From Rhodospirillaceae bacterium (GTDB lineage Bacteria > Pseudomonadota > Alphaproteobacteria > MPNO01 > UBA2964), in contig JABJKO010000270.1 of NCBI GenBank assembly GCA_018660305.1, forward strand, positions 1 to 41,720: a DNA stretch of 41,720 bases. The letters are read 5' to 3'. Of this stretch, positions 41,609 to 41,720 are shown one piece after another. Both the position numbers and the translations under genes were made by a program. The notes under the pieces were generated by a model that was not told the DNA's origin, made no database searches, and was given only the letters and a program-made list of their open reading frames with translations. Position 1 is the first letter of the stretch. Every line of letters begins with the position of its first letter.

Positions 41609-41720
41609 ATGCCGATGCAGTTTGACTGGTCTTGCAAATCTGGATCATTGATGGCTGCGGTAAAATTCCGGGCGACCGTCTGCGTATTGGCCGGGGTGTT
41701 GGCGGTTATGAACCTGTCCG
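41609..41720 (+). CDS. Partial gene: N-terminus of an exported protein (cut by window edge)
   Basis: An open frame starts at ATG 41609 (or 41615, or 41651) and runs off the window. From 41651 it reads as MAAVKFRATVCVLAGVLAVM, a classic signal peptide: a charged n-region, then a hydrophobic stretch. The short visible part does not allow a family call. The start at 41651 is the most natural, since earlier ATGs would place polar residues before the signal peptide. Confidence 0.45.
   Translation, partial: MPMQFDWSCKSGSLMAAVKFRATVCVLAGVLAVMNLS

Overview
The window is 41.7 kb of GC-rich, gene-dense DNA that looks like the chromosome of an alphaproteobacterium, most likely a free-living Rhodospirillales-type organism (lineage inferred). 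Support comes from the siroheme/sulfite-reductase operon with DUF2849 and DUF934 partners, a NnrS protein, TauD-type dioxygenases, acetoacetyl-CoA synthetase, and TTAA-N7-TTAA (CtrA-type) boxes before a soluble multi-PAS kinase. I see no rRNA, tRNA, CRISPR array, phage or intact insertion sequence. No gene-free stretch exceeds 300 bases; the longest is about 260 bases (29702-29963).

Layout. 1-9.4 kb: catabolic and accessory genes (soluble transhydrogenase, amidase, VOC protein, TcuA-like flavoprotein, crotonase, acyl-CoA-dehydrogenase-like flavoprotein with a divergent HxlR regulator, an orphan NMT1-type binding protein), with two kinds of GC-rich palindromic intergenic repeats. 9.4-16 kb: redox and stress genes (NnrS, exported MsrA), a HerA-type ATPase bracketed by two near-identical inverted repeats, a deiodinase-like redoxin whose catalytic codon is an in-frame TGA, a PaaI-type thioesterase and a TauD-type oxygenase. 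16-21.7 kb: one minus-strand sulfur-assimilation run, cysG - DUF2849 - cysI - DUF934 - cysE - cysK, with a divergent Lrp/AsnC regulator; cysH is absent. 22-33.5 kb: low-molecular-weight phosphatase, uracil-DNA-glycosylase-like protein, five EamA/DMT-family exporters, a minimal metalloprotease, a pentapeptide-repeat/PQQ-sugar-dehydrogenase fusion and two tandem TauD paralogs. 33.5-41.7 kb: acetoacetyl-CoA synthetase, sirtuin, six-PAS histidine kinase, SAM methyltransferase, SpoU-type RNA methyltransferase and the start of an exported protein.

The most striking item is the redoxin at 13590-14264 (minus). The sequence on both sides of one in-frame TGA is a single continuous protein, the TGA falls exactly on the catalytic Sec/Cys of the iodothyronine-deiodinase motif (FGSxT-U-PPF), and a two-tier hairpin with a GU-containing apical loop follows it at bacterial-SECIS distance. 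I read this as a selenoprotein, not a broken gene. Other leads are three phased CtrA-like boxes before the six-PAS kinase, the exported pentapeptide/PQQ-dehydrogenase fusion, the cluster of five DMT exporters around paired dioxygenases, and the cys operon without cysH.
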